Assembly: GCF_033947565.1 (NCBI RefSeq)
Contig: NZ_JARPVX010000001.1
Location: 62,001-126,000, forward strand
DNA from: Lichenihabitans sp033947565
Lineage (GTDB): Bacteria; Pseudomonadota; Alphaproteobacteria; Rhizobiales; Beijerinckiaceae
Direction: 5' to 3'
DNA: 64,000 nucleotides
Shown here: piece by piece, positions 34,850 through 44,218 of the stretch
Layout of the letters: each line of letters opens with the position of its first letter
Position numbering within the stretch: the first letter of the stretch is position 1
The notes under the pieces: model-generated
What the model saw: the letters and a program-made list of their open reading frames with translations, nothing else
The model's database searches: none
Told to the model about the DNA's origin: nothing
Translations under genes and position numbers: made by a program

Positions 34850-36646
34850 TCAGGCTTTCTTGTCGGGCACGTTCAGCCGGATGTGGGTTTCACGCAGCTG
34901 CTTGGCGGTCGGGATCGACGGGGCGCCCATCAGCAGGTCTTCGGCGCGCTGGTTCATCGGAAACAGCACGACCTCCCGCAGGTTCTCCTCGCCGGCCAGC
35001 AGCATGACGATCCGATCGACACCGGGCGCGATGCCGCCATGCGGCGGGGCGCCGTAGCGGAAGGCGCGATACAGGCCGCCGAACTTTTCCTCCAGCACCG
35101 CCTCGTCATAGCCGGCGATGCGGAATGCTTCGCGCATCAGATCGGGGCGATGGTTGCGGATGGCGCCCGACGACAGCTCGATGCCGTTGCAGACGATGTC
35201 GTATTGATAGGCCAGGATGTCGAGCGGGTCCTTGGTCTGCAACGCTTCAAGCCCGCCTTGCGGCATCGAGAACGGGTTGTGCGAGAAGTCGATCTTCTTG
35301 TCCTCCTCGTTCCACTCGTACATCGGGAAGTCGACGACCCAGCAGAACTCGAAGACATTCGGATCGATCAACCCGAGCTCGTGGCCGAGCTTGACCCGGG
35401 CCGCGCCGGCGAGCTTCGCGGCCTTTCCTTCCTGGTCGCAGGCAAAGAACACCGCATCGCCCGCCTTCAATCCGGCCTTCCCCACGATGGTGGCCTGGAT
35501 GTCTTCCGGGATGAATTTGGCGATCGGGCCACGGCCCACGAGCTTGCCGTCCGTTTCATCGAAGATGATGTAGCCGAGCCCCGGTGCGCCTTCGCCGCGC
35601 GCCCAATCGTTCAGCTTGTCGAAGAAGGAGCGCGGCTGCGCGCCGGCGCCCGGCGCCGGAATGGCCCGCACCACACCGCCGGCCGCGATGACGGTCTTGA
35701 ACGCCTTGAAGCTGACCGCCTCGGCGTTGAACTCGGCCGTGACGTCGGCGATCACGATGGGGTTCCGCAGATCCGGCTTGTCGACGCCATATTTCAGCAT
35801 CGACTCCCGGTAGGGGATCATCGGAAACTTCTGCGTCACCTTCTTGTCGCCGCCGAATTCCTCGAACACGCCGCGCAACACCGGCTCGACCGCCTCGAAG
35901 ACGTCCTCCTGGGTGACGAAGCTCATCTCGATATCGAGCTGGTAGAACTCGCCCGGCGAGCGGTCGGCGCGCGCATCCTCGTCGCGGAAACAGGGCGCGA
36001 TCTGGAAGTAACGGTCGAAGCCCGCCGTCATGATGAGCTGCTTGAACTGCTGCGGCGCCTGCGGCAGGGCGTAGAATTTGCCCGGATGCACACGCGAGGG
36101 CACGATATAGTCACGCGCGCCTTCGGGCGAGGAGGCGGTCAGGATCGGCGTCTGGAACTCGAAGAAGCCCTGCGCCTTCATGCGCGAGCGCAACGAGTCG
36201 ATCACCCGCCCGCGCAGCATGATGTTCTTGTGCAGGCGCTCGCGCCGCAGATCGAGGAAGCGGTATTTCAGGCGCGTTTCTTCGGGGTAGTCCTGGTCGG
36301 TGGCGACCGGCAGCGGCAGCTCGGAGGCCGGCCCTAGCACCTCGACGTCCGTGACGTAGAGCTCGATGGCGCCTGTCGGCATCTCGGCATTGCCGGTGCC
36401 GGTCGGCCGCATCCGCACGGTGCCGTCGAGCCGCACCACCGTTTCCGAACGCAAGCCCTCGGCGGCCGCGAAAGCGGGCGAGTCGGGATCGACCACGCAT
36501 TGCGTGATGCCGTAATGGTCACGCAGGTCGATGAACAGCACGCCGCCATGATCGCGGATGCGGTTGCACCATCCCGACAACCGGGCGTCGCTGTTGGCGT
36601 CCGACGGCCGCAGGGCACCACAGCTGTGCGAACGGTAACGATGCAT
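34850..36646 (-). CDS. aspS: Aspartyl-tRNA synthetase
   Basis: A 598-residue class II synthetase of the bacterial type. The OB-fold anticodon domain is at residues 1-110 (GWCNRIRDHGGVLFIDLRDHYG). Class II motif 2 is in YFQIAPCFRDEDARADRSPGEF and motif 3 in GIAPGVDRIVMLLAG. The GAD insertion domain (about 290-420) is present, as expected for bacteria. ATG 36646 starts the conserved MHRYRSHSCG. Whether it also charges tRNA-Asn depends on whether the genome has asnS or gatCAB, which this window does not show. Confidence 0.96.
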   Translation of the reverse strand: MHRYRSHSCGALRPSDANSDARLSGWCNRIRDHGGVLFIDLRDHYGITQCVVDPDSPAFAAAEGLRSETVVRLDGTVRMRPTGTGNAEMPTGAIELYVTDVEVLGPASELPLPVATDQDYPEETRLKYRFLDLRRERLHKNIMLRGRVIDSLRSRMKAQGFFEFQTPILTASSPEGARDYIVPSRVHPGKFYALPQAPQQFKQLIMTAGFDRYFQIAPCFRDEDARADRSPGEFYQLDIEMSFVTQEDVFEAVEPVLRGVFEEFGGDKKVTQKFPMIPYRESMLKYGVDKPDLRNPIVIADVTAEFNAEAVSFKAFKTVIAAGGVVRAIPAPGAGAQPRSFFDKLNDWARGEGAPGLGYIIFDETDGKLVGRGPIAKFIPEDIQATIVGKAGLKAGDAVFFACDQEGKAAKLAGAARVKLGHELGLIDPNVFEFCWVVDFPMYEWNEEDKKIDFSHNPFSMPQGGLEALQTKDPLDILAYQYDIVCNGIELSSGAIRNHRPDLMREAFRIAGYDEAVLEEKFGGLYRAFRYGAPPHGGIAPGVDRIVMLLAGEENLREVVLFPMNQRAEDLLMGAPSIPTAKQLRETHIRLNVPDKKA

Positions 36647-36860
36647 CTTCGGAACTTCTCGGATCGTGCGAAAGGAGGCGGAACCGAGCCGCCAGCGCGA
36701 GCGGCGGACATGGCCATGCGGGACCAGAGCTGTCAACAACGGCACCCGCCAGGCTTTCGGCGGCTCTTCGGCGAGGATCCGTTAGGTTTGTCCGATGCGA
36801 AGCACGCGCGGCCGTCACAAAGCGGTCGCGTCACCGTGCTGTTTGCCTTATGCAATCCGC

Positions 36861-38048
36861 ATGAGCGTAGTCACCTCGACCGATGTGCTGGCTGAGGCCT
36901 GCAAGCGTTTGGCCACCCACGAGTTCGTGACGGTGGATACCGAGTTCCTGCGCGAAACGACCTTCTGGCCGAAACTCTGCGTCATCCAGGTGGCCTCCAC
37001 CGACGAGGCCATCGTGGTGGATGCACTGGCCCCCGATATCGACTTGGAGCCGTTCTTCGCGCTGATGCGCGACGAGCGGGTCGTCAAGGTGTTCCACGCG
37101 GCGCGGCAGGACATCGAGATCATCTGGAACCTGTCGCGGTCGATCCCGACCCCGTTGTTCGACACCCAGGTGGCCGCCATGGTGTGCGGCTACGGCGACC
37201 AGGTCGCGTACGGCGAGCTGGTGCAGAACATCTGCCGCGTGACGGTCGACAAGTCGTCGCGGTTCACCGACTGGGGCCGGCGGCCGCTGTCCGAAGCTCA
37301 GGTGACCTATGCGATGGGGGACGTCACGCATCTGCGCGACGTCTACCTGGCGCTGCGGCGACAGCTCGAGTCGAAGAACCGGCTTTCCTGGCTGGGTGAT
37401 GAGATCAAGGTGCTGTGTTCGCCCGCCACCTACGAGCAGCATCCCGAGAATGCCTGGGAACGTTTCCGCAATCGCTTGCGGCGTCCACGCGACCTCGCCG
37501 TGATGATGGAGGTCGCGGCCTGGCGCGAAGGCGAGGCGCAGGGCCGCGACGTGCCGCGCTCCCGCGTGCTGAAGGACGACGTGCTGATCGAGATCGCCCT
37601 GGCGGCGCCGAAGACGGCCGAAGCCTTGGCGGAGCTGCGCGCCGTACCGCGCGGCATGGAACGCTCCAAAGCCGGGATCGAGATCATCGAGGCGGTGACG
37701 CGCGGCCTCGAGCGTGATCCGAAGGACCTGCCGAAGCTCGAACGCGAGCGCCGCAACGGCGGTGGCGGTGCCACCGTCGAATTGTTGAAGGTGCTGCTGC
37801 GGCAGGTGTCGGAAGCCCATGGGGTGGCGGCCAAGATCGTGGCCACGGTCGACGACCTCGAGGCGATCGCCAGCGACGACAAGGCCGATGTCCCGGCCCT
37901 GCAGGGTTGGCGCCGGCGCATCTTCGGGGCCAAGGCACTTGAGCTGAAACAGGGTCGGTTGGCCCTGACGGTCGAGCGCGGGCGCGTTACCCTGCTCGAA
38001 TGGCAGGATGCCGAAGCCACGGAGCAGCCTGCCGCAGCGCGGGCCTGA
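36861..38048 (+). CDS. rnd: Ribonuclease D
   Basis: A 395-residue DEDD 3'-5' exoribonuclease that trims tRNA and other small RNA 3' ends. Exo I is VTVDTEFLRE (Asp26, Glu28), Exo II HAARQDIEIIW and Exo III YAMGDVTHLRDVY. An HRDC domain follows at about residues 205-285 (RPRDLAVMMEVAAWREGEAQ and DVPRSRVLKDDVLIEIA). The last 100 residues match the second HRDC-like part of RNase D. ATG 36861 begins the conserved region; a clear ribosome site was not seen. It is divergent from aspS, a usual arrangement in this order. Confidence 0.92.
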   Translation: MSVVTSTDVLAEACKRLATHEFVTVDTEFLRETTFWPKLCVIQVASTDEAIVVDALAPDIDLEPFFALMRDERVVKVFHAARQDIEIIWNLSRSIPTPLFDTQVAAMVCGYGDQVAYGELVQNICRVTVDKSSRFTDWGRRPLSEAQVTYAMGDVTHLRDVYLALRRQLESKNRLSWLGDEIKVLCSPATYEQHPENAWERFRNRLRRPRDLAVMMEVAAWREGEAQGRDVPRSRVLKDDVLIEIALAAPKTAEALAELRAVPRGMERSKAGIEIIEAVTRGLERDPKDLPKLERERRNGGGGATVELLKVLLRQVSEAHGVAAKIVATVDDLEAIASDDKADVPALQGWRRRIFGAKALELKQGRLALTVERGRVTLLEWQDAEATEQPAAARA

Positions 38049-38121
38049 CAGGAGGCAACGGGTTTTCTACGCCTGGACGGCGTCGCAGCCACGTACGCGC
38101 CTGACGGGATGCAAGCCCCAC

Positions 38122-38215
38122 CCTCATTCCGGCCGGAGAGCCGGAATCGGGAGCTTCGGCGATCAAGGTCGAACTACACCGGTTCCGGGTTCGGCTTCGC
38201 TGCCCCGGAATGAGG
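38122..38215. repeat. Short palindromic intergenic element
   Basis: About 94 bp bounded by 11-bp inverted ends, CCTCATTCCGG at 38122-38132 and CCGGAATGAGG at 38205-38215. Inside are two further hairpins, TTCCGGC...GCCGGAA near the left end and TTCCGGG...CCCCGGAA near the right end. It carries no gene and lies between the 3' ends of rnd and purN. This is the form of a REP-like or MITE-like dispersed element, but only one copy is in the window. Confidence 0.6.
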
Positions 38216-38260
38216 AGAGGCAGGCGTGTAGCGAGTCCCCCCGGCCGACTGCCGCCAGAC

Positions 38261-38923
38261 TCAGCTGTCGAGCGGCTGGATCAGCGCCCGGCTGCCTTCC
38301 TGATCGGCCGCGGCGATCCGCACCACGCCGTCCGCCATGACGGCCGCCCCAGAAGCGATGAGGCGCAACGCCAACGGGTAGATCCGATGTTCCTGCGTCA
38401 ATACGCGGCGCCCGAGCGTCTGGGGTGTGTCCCCGTCCAGCACCGGCACCGCCGCCTGGGCGACGATGGGGCCGTCGTCGACGGCCGGCACGACGTAATG
38501 CACCGTGCAGCCATGGATCTTCACGCCGTCGGCGAGCGCCCGCTCATGCGTCCGCAGCCCCTTGTAAGCCGGTAGCAGCGCCGGATGGATGTTGATCAAC
38601 CGCCCGTGCCAGCGCGCCACGAACCAGGGCGTCAATAAGCGCATGAAACCCGCGAGGCAGAGGAACTGGATGCGGTGGATTTCGAGCAGGCGGTCCATGC
38701 TGCGCTCGAAATCCTCCCGGTGCGCATGGATGCGGTGGTCGACGGCCGCCACCGCGATGCCGGCCGCCTTCGCGGCTTCTAGGCCGGAGGCAGCCGGGTC
38801 GTTCGACAGCACCAGGGCGATCTCGGCCGGATAATCGGGCCGGCGCGCGGCCTCGATCAGGGCACCCATGTTGGAGCCGCGGCCGGAGATCAGGATGGCG
38901 GTCCGCAGCCGCTCCCGCATCAT
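38261..38923 (-). CDS. purN: Phosphoribosylglycinamide formyltransferase
   Basis: A 220-residue enzyme that transfers formyl from 10-formyl-THF to GAR, the third step of purine synthesis. ILISGRGSNMGALIEA at residues 10-25 binds phosphate. The catalytic Asn-His pair is in NIHPALLPAYKGLRTH and the Asp in VPAVDDGPIVAQ. The ATG overlaps the purM stop by 4 nt (ATGA), so purM-purN is one translationally coupled pair. Confidence 0.95.
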   Translation of the reverse strand: MMRERLRTAILISGRGSNMGALIEAARRPDYPAEIALVLSNDPAASGLEAAKAAGIAVAAVDHRIHAHREDFERSMDRLLEIHRIQFLCLAGFMRLLTPWFVARWHGRLINIHPALLPAYKGLRTHERALADGVKIHGCTVHYVVPAVDDGPIVAQAAVPVLDGDTPQTLGRRVLTQEHRIYPLALRLIASGAAVMADGVVRIAAADQEGSRALIQPLDS

Positions 38924-39984
38924 AGCGCGAGCGCCCCGCGGAACCGGATCGACGCCCCGGCGCGGGGCTCGATATGACCGAGCCGCACCGGTGTCGGACC
39001 ACATGCGGCCAACAACGCCGAAACGTCATCGGCCTGGGCGGCCGCCACCACGGCCACCATGCCGATGCCGCAATTGAAGGTGCGCAGCAGGTCGTCGTGC
39101 GGCACGGCGCCGGTGCGGGCCAGCCAACCGAAGACGGGCGGCACCGGAACGGCGTCGAGATCGATCGCGGCCGCCAGATGGTCCGGCAGCACGCGCGGCA
39201 GGTTCTCCGGCAGGCCGCCGCCGGTGATGTGGGCCAGAGCCCGCAGGCCGTCGCTCTGCTTCAGCACCGACAACAGCTGCCGCACGTAGATGACGGTCGG
39301 CGTCAGCAGCGCCTCACCGAGGCTCTGGCCCGCCGCAAAGGGAGCCGGATCGTTCCAGCCGAGCGCTGCCCGCTCGACGATCCGCCGCACAAGCGAGAAG
39401 CCATTGGAATGTACGCCCGAGGACGGCAGGCCGAGCAGCACGTCGCCCGCCGCCACGCCCTGCGGCAGCAGGCGGCCGCGTTCGGCGGCCCCTACCGCGA
39501 AGCCTGCGAGATCGTAGTCGCGCCCCGCATAAAGGCCCGGCATCTCGGCCGTTTCGCCGCCGATCAAGGCGCAACCGGCCTGGCGGCACCCTTCCGCGAT
39601 CCCCGAGACGATCGCCGCGCCTTCTTCGAGTTCGAGCCGGCCGGTCGCGTAATAGTCCAGGAAGAACAGCGGCTCGGCGCCCTGCACCACAAGATCGTTG
39701 ACGCACATGGCCACGAGATCGATGCCGATCGTGCCGTGACGCCCGCTCTCCACCGCGATCTTCACCTTGGTGCCGACGCCGTCGTTGGCCGCCACCAGGA
39801 TAGGGTCGACGAAGCCCGCCGCCTTCAGGTCGAACAAGCCGCCGAAGCCGCCGATCTCGGCATCGGCGCCGGGCCGGCGCGTGCTGCGCACCAGCGGCTT
39901 GATGCGCTGCACGAGCGCATTGCCGGCGTCGATGTCGACGCCCGCGGCGGCATAAGTCAGCGGGGTTCCGGGCGGCGTCGTCAT
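38920..39984 (-). CDS. purM: Phosphoribosylformylglycinamidine cyclo-ligase
   Basis: A 354-residue AIR synthetase that closes the imidazole ring using ATP. The opening TYAAAGVDIDAGNALVQRI is typical, as are VAANDGVGTKVKIA, ALIGGETAEMPGLY, GLPSSGVHSNGFSLVR and AHITGGGLPENLPRVLP. ATG 39984 has GAGGA a few nt upstream; the frame stays open to 40158 without conserved sequence. It is divergent from perM, with a 172-bp gap for both promoters. Confidence 0.96.
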   Translation of the reverse strand: MTTPPGTPLTYAAAGVDIDAGNALVQRIKPLVRSTRRPGADAEIGGFGGLFDLKAAGFVDPILVAANDGVGTKVKIAVESGRHGTIGIDLVAMCVNDLVVQGAEPLFFLDYYATGRLELEEGAAIVSGIAEGCRQAGCALIGGETAEMPGLYAGRDYDLAGFAVGAAERGRLLPQGVAAGDVLLGLPSSGVHSNGFSLVRRIVERAALGWNDPAPFAAGQSLGEALLTPTVIYVRQLLSVLKQSDGLRALAHITGGGLPENLPRVLPDHLAAAIDLDAVPVPPVFGWLARTGAVPHDDLLRTFNCGIGMVAVVAAAQADDVSALLAACGPTPVRLGHIEPRAGASIRFRGALAL

Positions 39985-40156
39985 CTCGTCCTCGCTGATG
40001 GGTTGCGGCGCCTTAGCGTGCCGGGCTGTTTTCGGCAAGGCAGCGGGCCGCATTGACGCTTCCCGCGGGCGCGGCGTATCTGGCGGCATGGCTTGCGCCA
40101 GAAGCGCCACGGCTTGCGCGAGGGGCGCCACGGCGCATTCGGGGGAGGGCCGGCCC

Positions 40157-41296
40157 ATGATCCTGCAGCGACATGTGCTGGTCTGGACCGCCCTCGCGGC
40201 CGTGCTGGCCTATGGGCTTTACCAGCTGTCGGGCGTCCTGCTGCCCTTCGTGGCCGGCATCACGCTCGGCTACCTGCTCGACCCGCTGGCCGATCGCATG
40301 CAGCGCTTCGGCCTGCACCGCCTCGGGTCCACCATTGTGATCCTGGTGTCGTTCCTGGTGGCCCTGGTGCTGCTCGTGCTGATTCTGGCCCCCATCCTGG
40401 CGCACCAGTTCATGGCCTTCGTGGACAACCTTCCGACGCTGGCCGGCAAGCTGCAGGAACTCATCGGCCTCGGCAGCCGCTACCTGCAGCACCATGGCGG
40501 CGAAACGCTGAAGAAGCTCGGCCTCAGCGACACGGTGTCGAACGCCGATATCCAGAACTCGATCGGTTCGCTGATCAGCCAGGCCACGACCTATGTGCTG
40601 GGGCTGTTGCGCTCGCTGTGGTTCGGCGGTCAGGCGCTCTACGGCCTGTTCTCGTTGCTGGTCGTCACCCCGGTGGTGGCCTTCTACATCCTGCTCGACT
40701 GGAAGCGGATGATCGCCACCATCGACGGCTGGGTGCCGATCGAGCACCGCCTCGAGGTGCGGGCCATCGCGCGCGACATCGACAAGGCGCTGGCGGGCTT
40801 CGTGCGCGGGCAGTTCATCGTGTCGGTGTTCCTGGGTCTTTGGTATGGTGTGGGGCTGACGCTGGTCGGGCTGAATTTCGGGTTTCTGATCGGCATGACG
40901 GGCGGCTTTCTCAGCTTCATCCCCTATGTGGGCTCGCTGGCCGTGATGATCGTGTCGCTGGCGGTGGCGCTGGTGCAGTCCTGGCCGGCCTGGGACCTGA
41001 TGGCGATGACGTTCGGGGTCGTGTTCGTGGGGCAATTCCTCGAAGGGAACGTGCTGTCGCCAAACCTCGTCGGCGCTTCGGTGGGCCTGCACCCGGTGTG
41101 GATCATCTTTGCGCTGCTGGCCTTCGGATCGCTGTTCGGCTTCACGGGGCTGATCGTGGCGGTGCCGGTGGCGGCCGCCGCCGGCGTGGTGCTGCGCTTC
41201 CTGCTGCGCAAATACCTGCGTAGCGAGCTTTACACCGGCGAGGCCGAGGCCGGAGTGCCCTACCCCATGCCGCGCCAGGTCAAGACCCTCGCCTGA
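40157..41296 (+). CDS. AI-2E family transporter (PerM-like)
   Basis: A 379-residue inner-membrane protein with about eight hydrophobic helices: two at residues 8-40, one near 58-85, one near 155-185, and a cluster from 225 to 355 ending in LIVAVPVAAAAGVVLRFLL. Family features include LLPFVAGITLGYLLDPLADRM in part, FYILLDWKRM, and the PNLVGASVGLHPVWI block. The family is proposed to export autoinducer-2 or ions; the substrate here is unknown. ATG 40157 has GGGGGAGGG 7 nt upstream. It is first of perM-hdaA-ppk-ppx, with only 1 bp before hdaA. Confidence 0.88.
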   Translation: MILQRHVLVWTALAAVLAYGLYQLSGVLLPFVAGITLGYLLDPLADRMQRFGLHRLGSTIVILVSFLVALVLLVLILAPILAHQFMAFVDNLPTLAGKLQELIGLGSRYLQHHGGETLKKLGLSDTVSNADIQNSIGSLISQATTYVLGLLRSLWFGGQALYGLFSLLVVTPVVAFYILLDWKRMIATIDGWVPIEHRLEVRAIARDIDKALAGFVRGQFIVSVFLGLWYGVGLTLVGLNFGFLIGMTGGFLSFIPYVGSLAVMIVSLAVALVQSWPAWDLMAMTFGVVFVGQFLEGNVLSPNLVGASVGLHPVWIIFALLAFGSLFGFTGLIVAVPVAAAAGVVLRFLLRKYLRSELYTGEAEAGVPYPMPRQVKTLA

Positions 41297-41297
41297 C

Positions 41298-42017
41298 ATG
41301 CACCAGATTCCCCTCGACCTCGCCGGGCCGCCCCGCTTCGGCGCCGACGACTATCTGGTGGCCGCCGCCAACCAGGACGCCTTCGAGGCCGTCGGGCATT
41401 GGCCCGTGTGGCCCGGGCACGTGCTGGTGCTGGTGGGACCGGAAGGCGCCGGCAAAAGCCACCTCGGCGCCATCTGGGCCGACCGCGCCAGGGCCGCCAT
41501 CGTGACGGGCGCGGGGCTCGCGGCGACCCCGCCCGAGCTCTTCGGGCGTCGCGACGTGCTGGTCGAGGATGCGGATCGGCTCGGGGCCGACGAGGCCGCG
41601 CTGTTCCATCGCCTCAATCTCCTGCGCGAGAATGGCCGCGCGGCTTTGCTGACGGCCCGCACCGCGCCCGACAACTGGGGCCTGCGCACGGCCGACCTTC
41701 TGTCGCGGCTGCGGCTCGCGCCCTTGGTGCGCCTCGGCGAGCCCGACGAAGCCTTCGTGCAGGCGGTGCTGCTGAAACTCTTCGCCGACCGGCAGCTTTC
41801 GATCGACGCGCCCGTGCTGGCTTTCCTGTCCCGCCACATGGAACGCTCGCTCGGGGCGGCCCGCCGGCTGGTGGCGGCGCTCGACCACGCCAGCCTCGCA
41901 GAAGGGCGCCGCATCACGCGAACGGTCGCCGCGGCGGTGCTGGCATCGCTTGAAGCCAGGGATGCATCCGGTCATGGTGTTGTCACGGGGCTGGGACACA
42001 ACCCTGCCGACCCGTGA
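41298..42017 (+). CDS. hdaA: HdaA-like DnaA-related regulatory ATPase
   Basis: A 239-residue AAA+ protein similar to DnaA domain III but without the DNA-binding domain IV. The Walker A motif VGPEGAGKSHL lies at residues 46-56 and a Walker B-like segment RDVLVEDADRLG near 90. In Caulobacter the homologue HdaA works with the sliding clamp to inactivate DnaA-ATP and prevent over-initiation. It starts 1 bp after perM and overlaps ppk by 4 nt. This order is common in Hyphomicrobiales and supports the assignment. Confidence 0.85.
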   Translation: MHQIPLDLAGPPRFGADDYLVAAANQDAFEAVGHWPVWPGHVLVLVGPEGAGKSHLGAIWADRARAAIVTGAGLAATPPELFGRRDVLVEDADRLGADEAALFHRLNLLRENGRAALLTARTAPDNWGLRTADLLSRLRLAPLVRLGEPDEAFVQAVLLKLFADRQLSIDAPVLAFLSRHMERSLGAARRLVAALDHASLAEGRRITRTVAAAVLASLEARDASGHGVVTGLGHNPADP

Positions 42018-44218
42018 GACCCGCCATGGCCCTGATCGCAGACGTCGTCATCGAAATCGAACCGCCGCAGGAAACTGAGGGCGTGTCGCTGGCGTCGTCG
42101 CCAAAGCGCTTCGTCAACCGCGAGCAATCCTGGCTCGAGTTCAACCGGCGCGTGCTCGAGGAAGCCTCGAACCCCAACCATCCGTTGCTCGAGCAGCTGC
42201 GCTTCCTGTCGATCTCGGCCAACAACCTCGACGAATTCTTCATGGTGCGGGTGGCGGGCCTTTACGGCCAGGTGCGCTCGGGCGTTACGACGCCGTCGAA
42301 CGACGGCCTGTCGCCTGCCGACCAGTTGGCCCAGATCGCACGGTCGGTCGATAACCTCGTGGCGGCCCAGCAGCTGCGCTGGGAGCAGCTGCGGGCCGAA
42401 CTGGCCCACAACGGCATCGTGCTGGCCGAGCCGGAAGATCTCGGCAAGGCCGATCGCGACTGGCTGCACGACCACTTCATGGCGCACGTCTTTCCCGTGC
42501 TGACGCCGCTCGCCATCGATCCGGCGCACCCGTTCCCGTTCATTCCGAACCTCGGCTTCACGGTGGCGCTCGACCTCGCCCGCACTACCGATGCCCGGAA
42601 GCTGCATGCGCTGATCCGCATTCCGAGCCGCACCGAACGCTTCATCCGTCTGCCCGACGGCGACAAGCCCGGCGAGATCCGGGTCGTGACGATCGAAAAC
42701 CTCATCGCCATGAACACCGGCCGGCTGTTTCCCGGCTACACGATCCTGGGGGAAGGCTTCTTCCGCGTCATCCGCGACAGCGACCTCGAGATCGAGGAAG
42801 AGGCCGAAGACCTCATGCTGTTCTTCGAGAGCGCCCTGAAACGCCGCCGCCGCGGCACGGTGATCCGCCTCGAACTCGACGCCAAGATGCCGGAAGGCCT
42901 GCGCTTCCTGGTGGCCGAGGAACTTGACGTCACCTCCGAGCAGAACGTTTCGGTCGCGGGTATGCTGGCCTTGAACGAGCTTGCCGAGCTGGTGGCGCTC
43001 AACCGGCCGGACCTGAAGTTCAAGCCCTATATCGCCCGCTTTCCCGAGCGCGTGCGCGACAACTCGGGCGATTGCTTCGCGGCGATCCGCCAAAAGGACC
43101 TCATCGTCCATCACCCTTATGAAGCCTTCGACGTCGTCGTCCAGTTCTTGGTGCAGGCGTCGCGCGACCCCAATGTGGTAGCCATCAAGCAGACGCTCTA
43201 CCGCACTTCGAAGGACAGCCCGATCGTCAGGGCGCTGATCGAGGCGGCGGAAGCCGGCAAGTCGGTTACGGCGCTGGTGGAATTGAAAGCGCGCTTCGAC
43301 GAAGAAGCCAACATCCGCTGGGCCCGCGACCTCGAACGCGCCGGCGTCCAGGTGGTGTTCGGCTTCATCGAGCTGAAGACCCATGCTAAGCTGTCGATGG
43401 TGGTGCGTCGCGAAGGGGGCGCGCTGACCACCTACTGCCATCTCGGCACCGGCAACTACCATCCGCAAACGGCCAAGATCTATACGGATGTGTCGCTGTT
43501 CACGGCCGATCCCGCCATCGGCCGCGATGTGCTGCACCTGTTCAACTACATCACCGGTTATGCCGAGCCGGTAGGGCTCGAGCGCCTGGCCGTCTCGCCG
43601 CTAAACCTCAAGACGACGCTGCTGAAGCACATCGCCGCCGAGACCGGCTTCGCCAGGGCCGGCAAGCCGGCCGCCATCTGGCTGAAGTGCAACGCCTTGG
43701 TCGATCCAACCGTGATCGATGCCCTTTACGAGGCGAGCCAGGCGGGGGTGAAGATCACCTGCGTGGTGCGCGGCATGTGCGCGCTCAGGCCGGAGGTGCC
43801 GGGCCTCAGCGACAACATCCGGGTCAAGTCGATCATCGGCCGCTTTCTCGAACACACCCGCATCTATGCGTTCGGGGCCGGCTTCGGCTTGCCGCACGCC
43901 AAGGCGCGCGTGTACATCTCCTCGGCCGACCTGATGCCCCGCAACCTCGATCGTCGCGTCGAGGCGCTGATCCCCATCACCAACCCCACCGTGCACGATC
44001 AGGTGCTCGACCAGATCATGATCGCCAACCTGATCGACAACCAGCAAAGCTACCGGGTGCTGCCGAACGGCCGGAGCGAGCGGGTGGTGCCGGCTCCGAA
44101 CGAGGAGCCGTTCAACGCCCACAACTATTTCATGACCAACCCGAGCCTGTCGGGTCGAGGCAAATCGCTGCGTGAATCCAGTCCCAAAATCCTCCTCAAG
44201 AAACTCGGCAAGACCTGA
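42014..44218 (+). CDS. ppk: Polyphosphate kinase 1
   Basis: A 734-residue PPK1 that makes polyphosphate from ATP. The N-terminal domain begins RFVNREQSWLEFNRRVLEEA, and NNLDEFFMVRVAGL follows. The catalytic core has IKQTLYRTSKDSPIVRALIEA and the histidine-containing THCHLGTGNY-like segment (here TTYCHLGTGNYHPQTAKIYTD, in parts) near residue 475. NLDRRVEALIP is at the end. GTG 42014 overlaps the hdaA stop (GTGA); ATG 42026 is an alternative. It is directly followed by ppx, so polymer synthesis and breakdown are encoded together. Confidence 0.95.
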   Translation: MRPAMALIADVVIEIEPPQETEGVSLASSPKRFVNREQSWLEFNRRVLEEASNPNHPLLEQLRFLSISANNLDEFFMVRVAGLYGQVRSGVTTPSNDGLSPADQLAQIARSVDNLVAAQQLRWEQLRAELAHNGIVLAEPEDLGKADRDWLHDHFMAHVFPVLTPLAIDPAHPFPFIPNLGFTVALDLARTTDARKLHALIRIPSRTERFIRLPDGDKPGEIRVVTIENLIAMNTGRLFPGYTILGEGFFRVIRDSDLEIEEEAEDLMLFFESALKRRRRGTVIRLELDAKMPEGLRFLVAEELDVTSEQNVSVAGMLALNELAELVALNRPDLKFKPYIARFPERVRDNSGDCFAAIRQKDLIVHHPYEAFDVVVQFLVQASRDPNVVAIKQTLYRTSKDSPIVRALIEAAEAGKSVTALVELKARFDEEANIRWARDLERAGVQVVFGFIELKTHAKLSMVVRREGGALTTYCHLGTGNYHPQTAKIYTDVSLFTADPAIGRDVLHLFNYITGYAEPVGLERLAVSPLNLKTTLLKHIAAETGFARAGKPAAIWLKCNALVDPTVIDALYEASQAGVKITCVVRGMCALRPEVPGLSDNIRVKSIIGRFLEHTRIYAFGAGFGLPHAKARVYISSADLMPRNLDRRVEALIPITNPTVHDQVLDQIMIANLIDNQQSYRVLPNGRSERVVPAPNEEPFNAHNYFMTNPSLSGRGKSLRESSPKILLKKLGKT

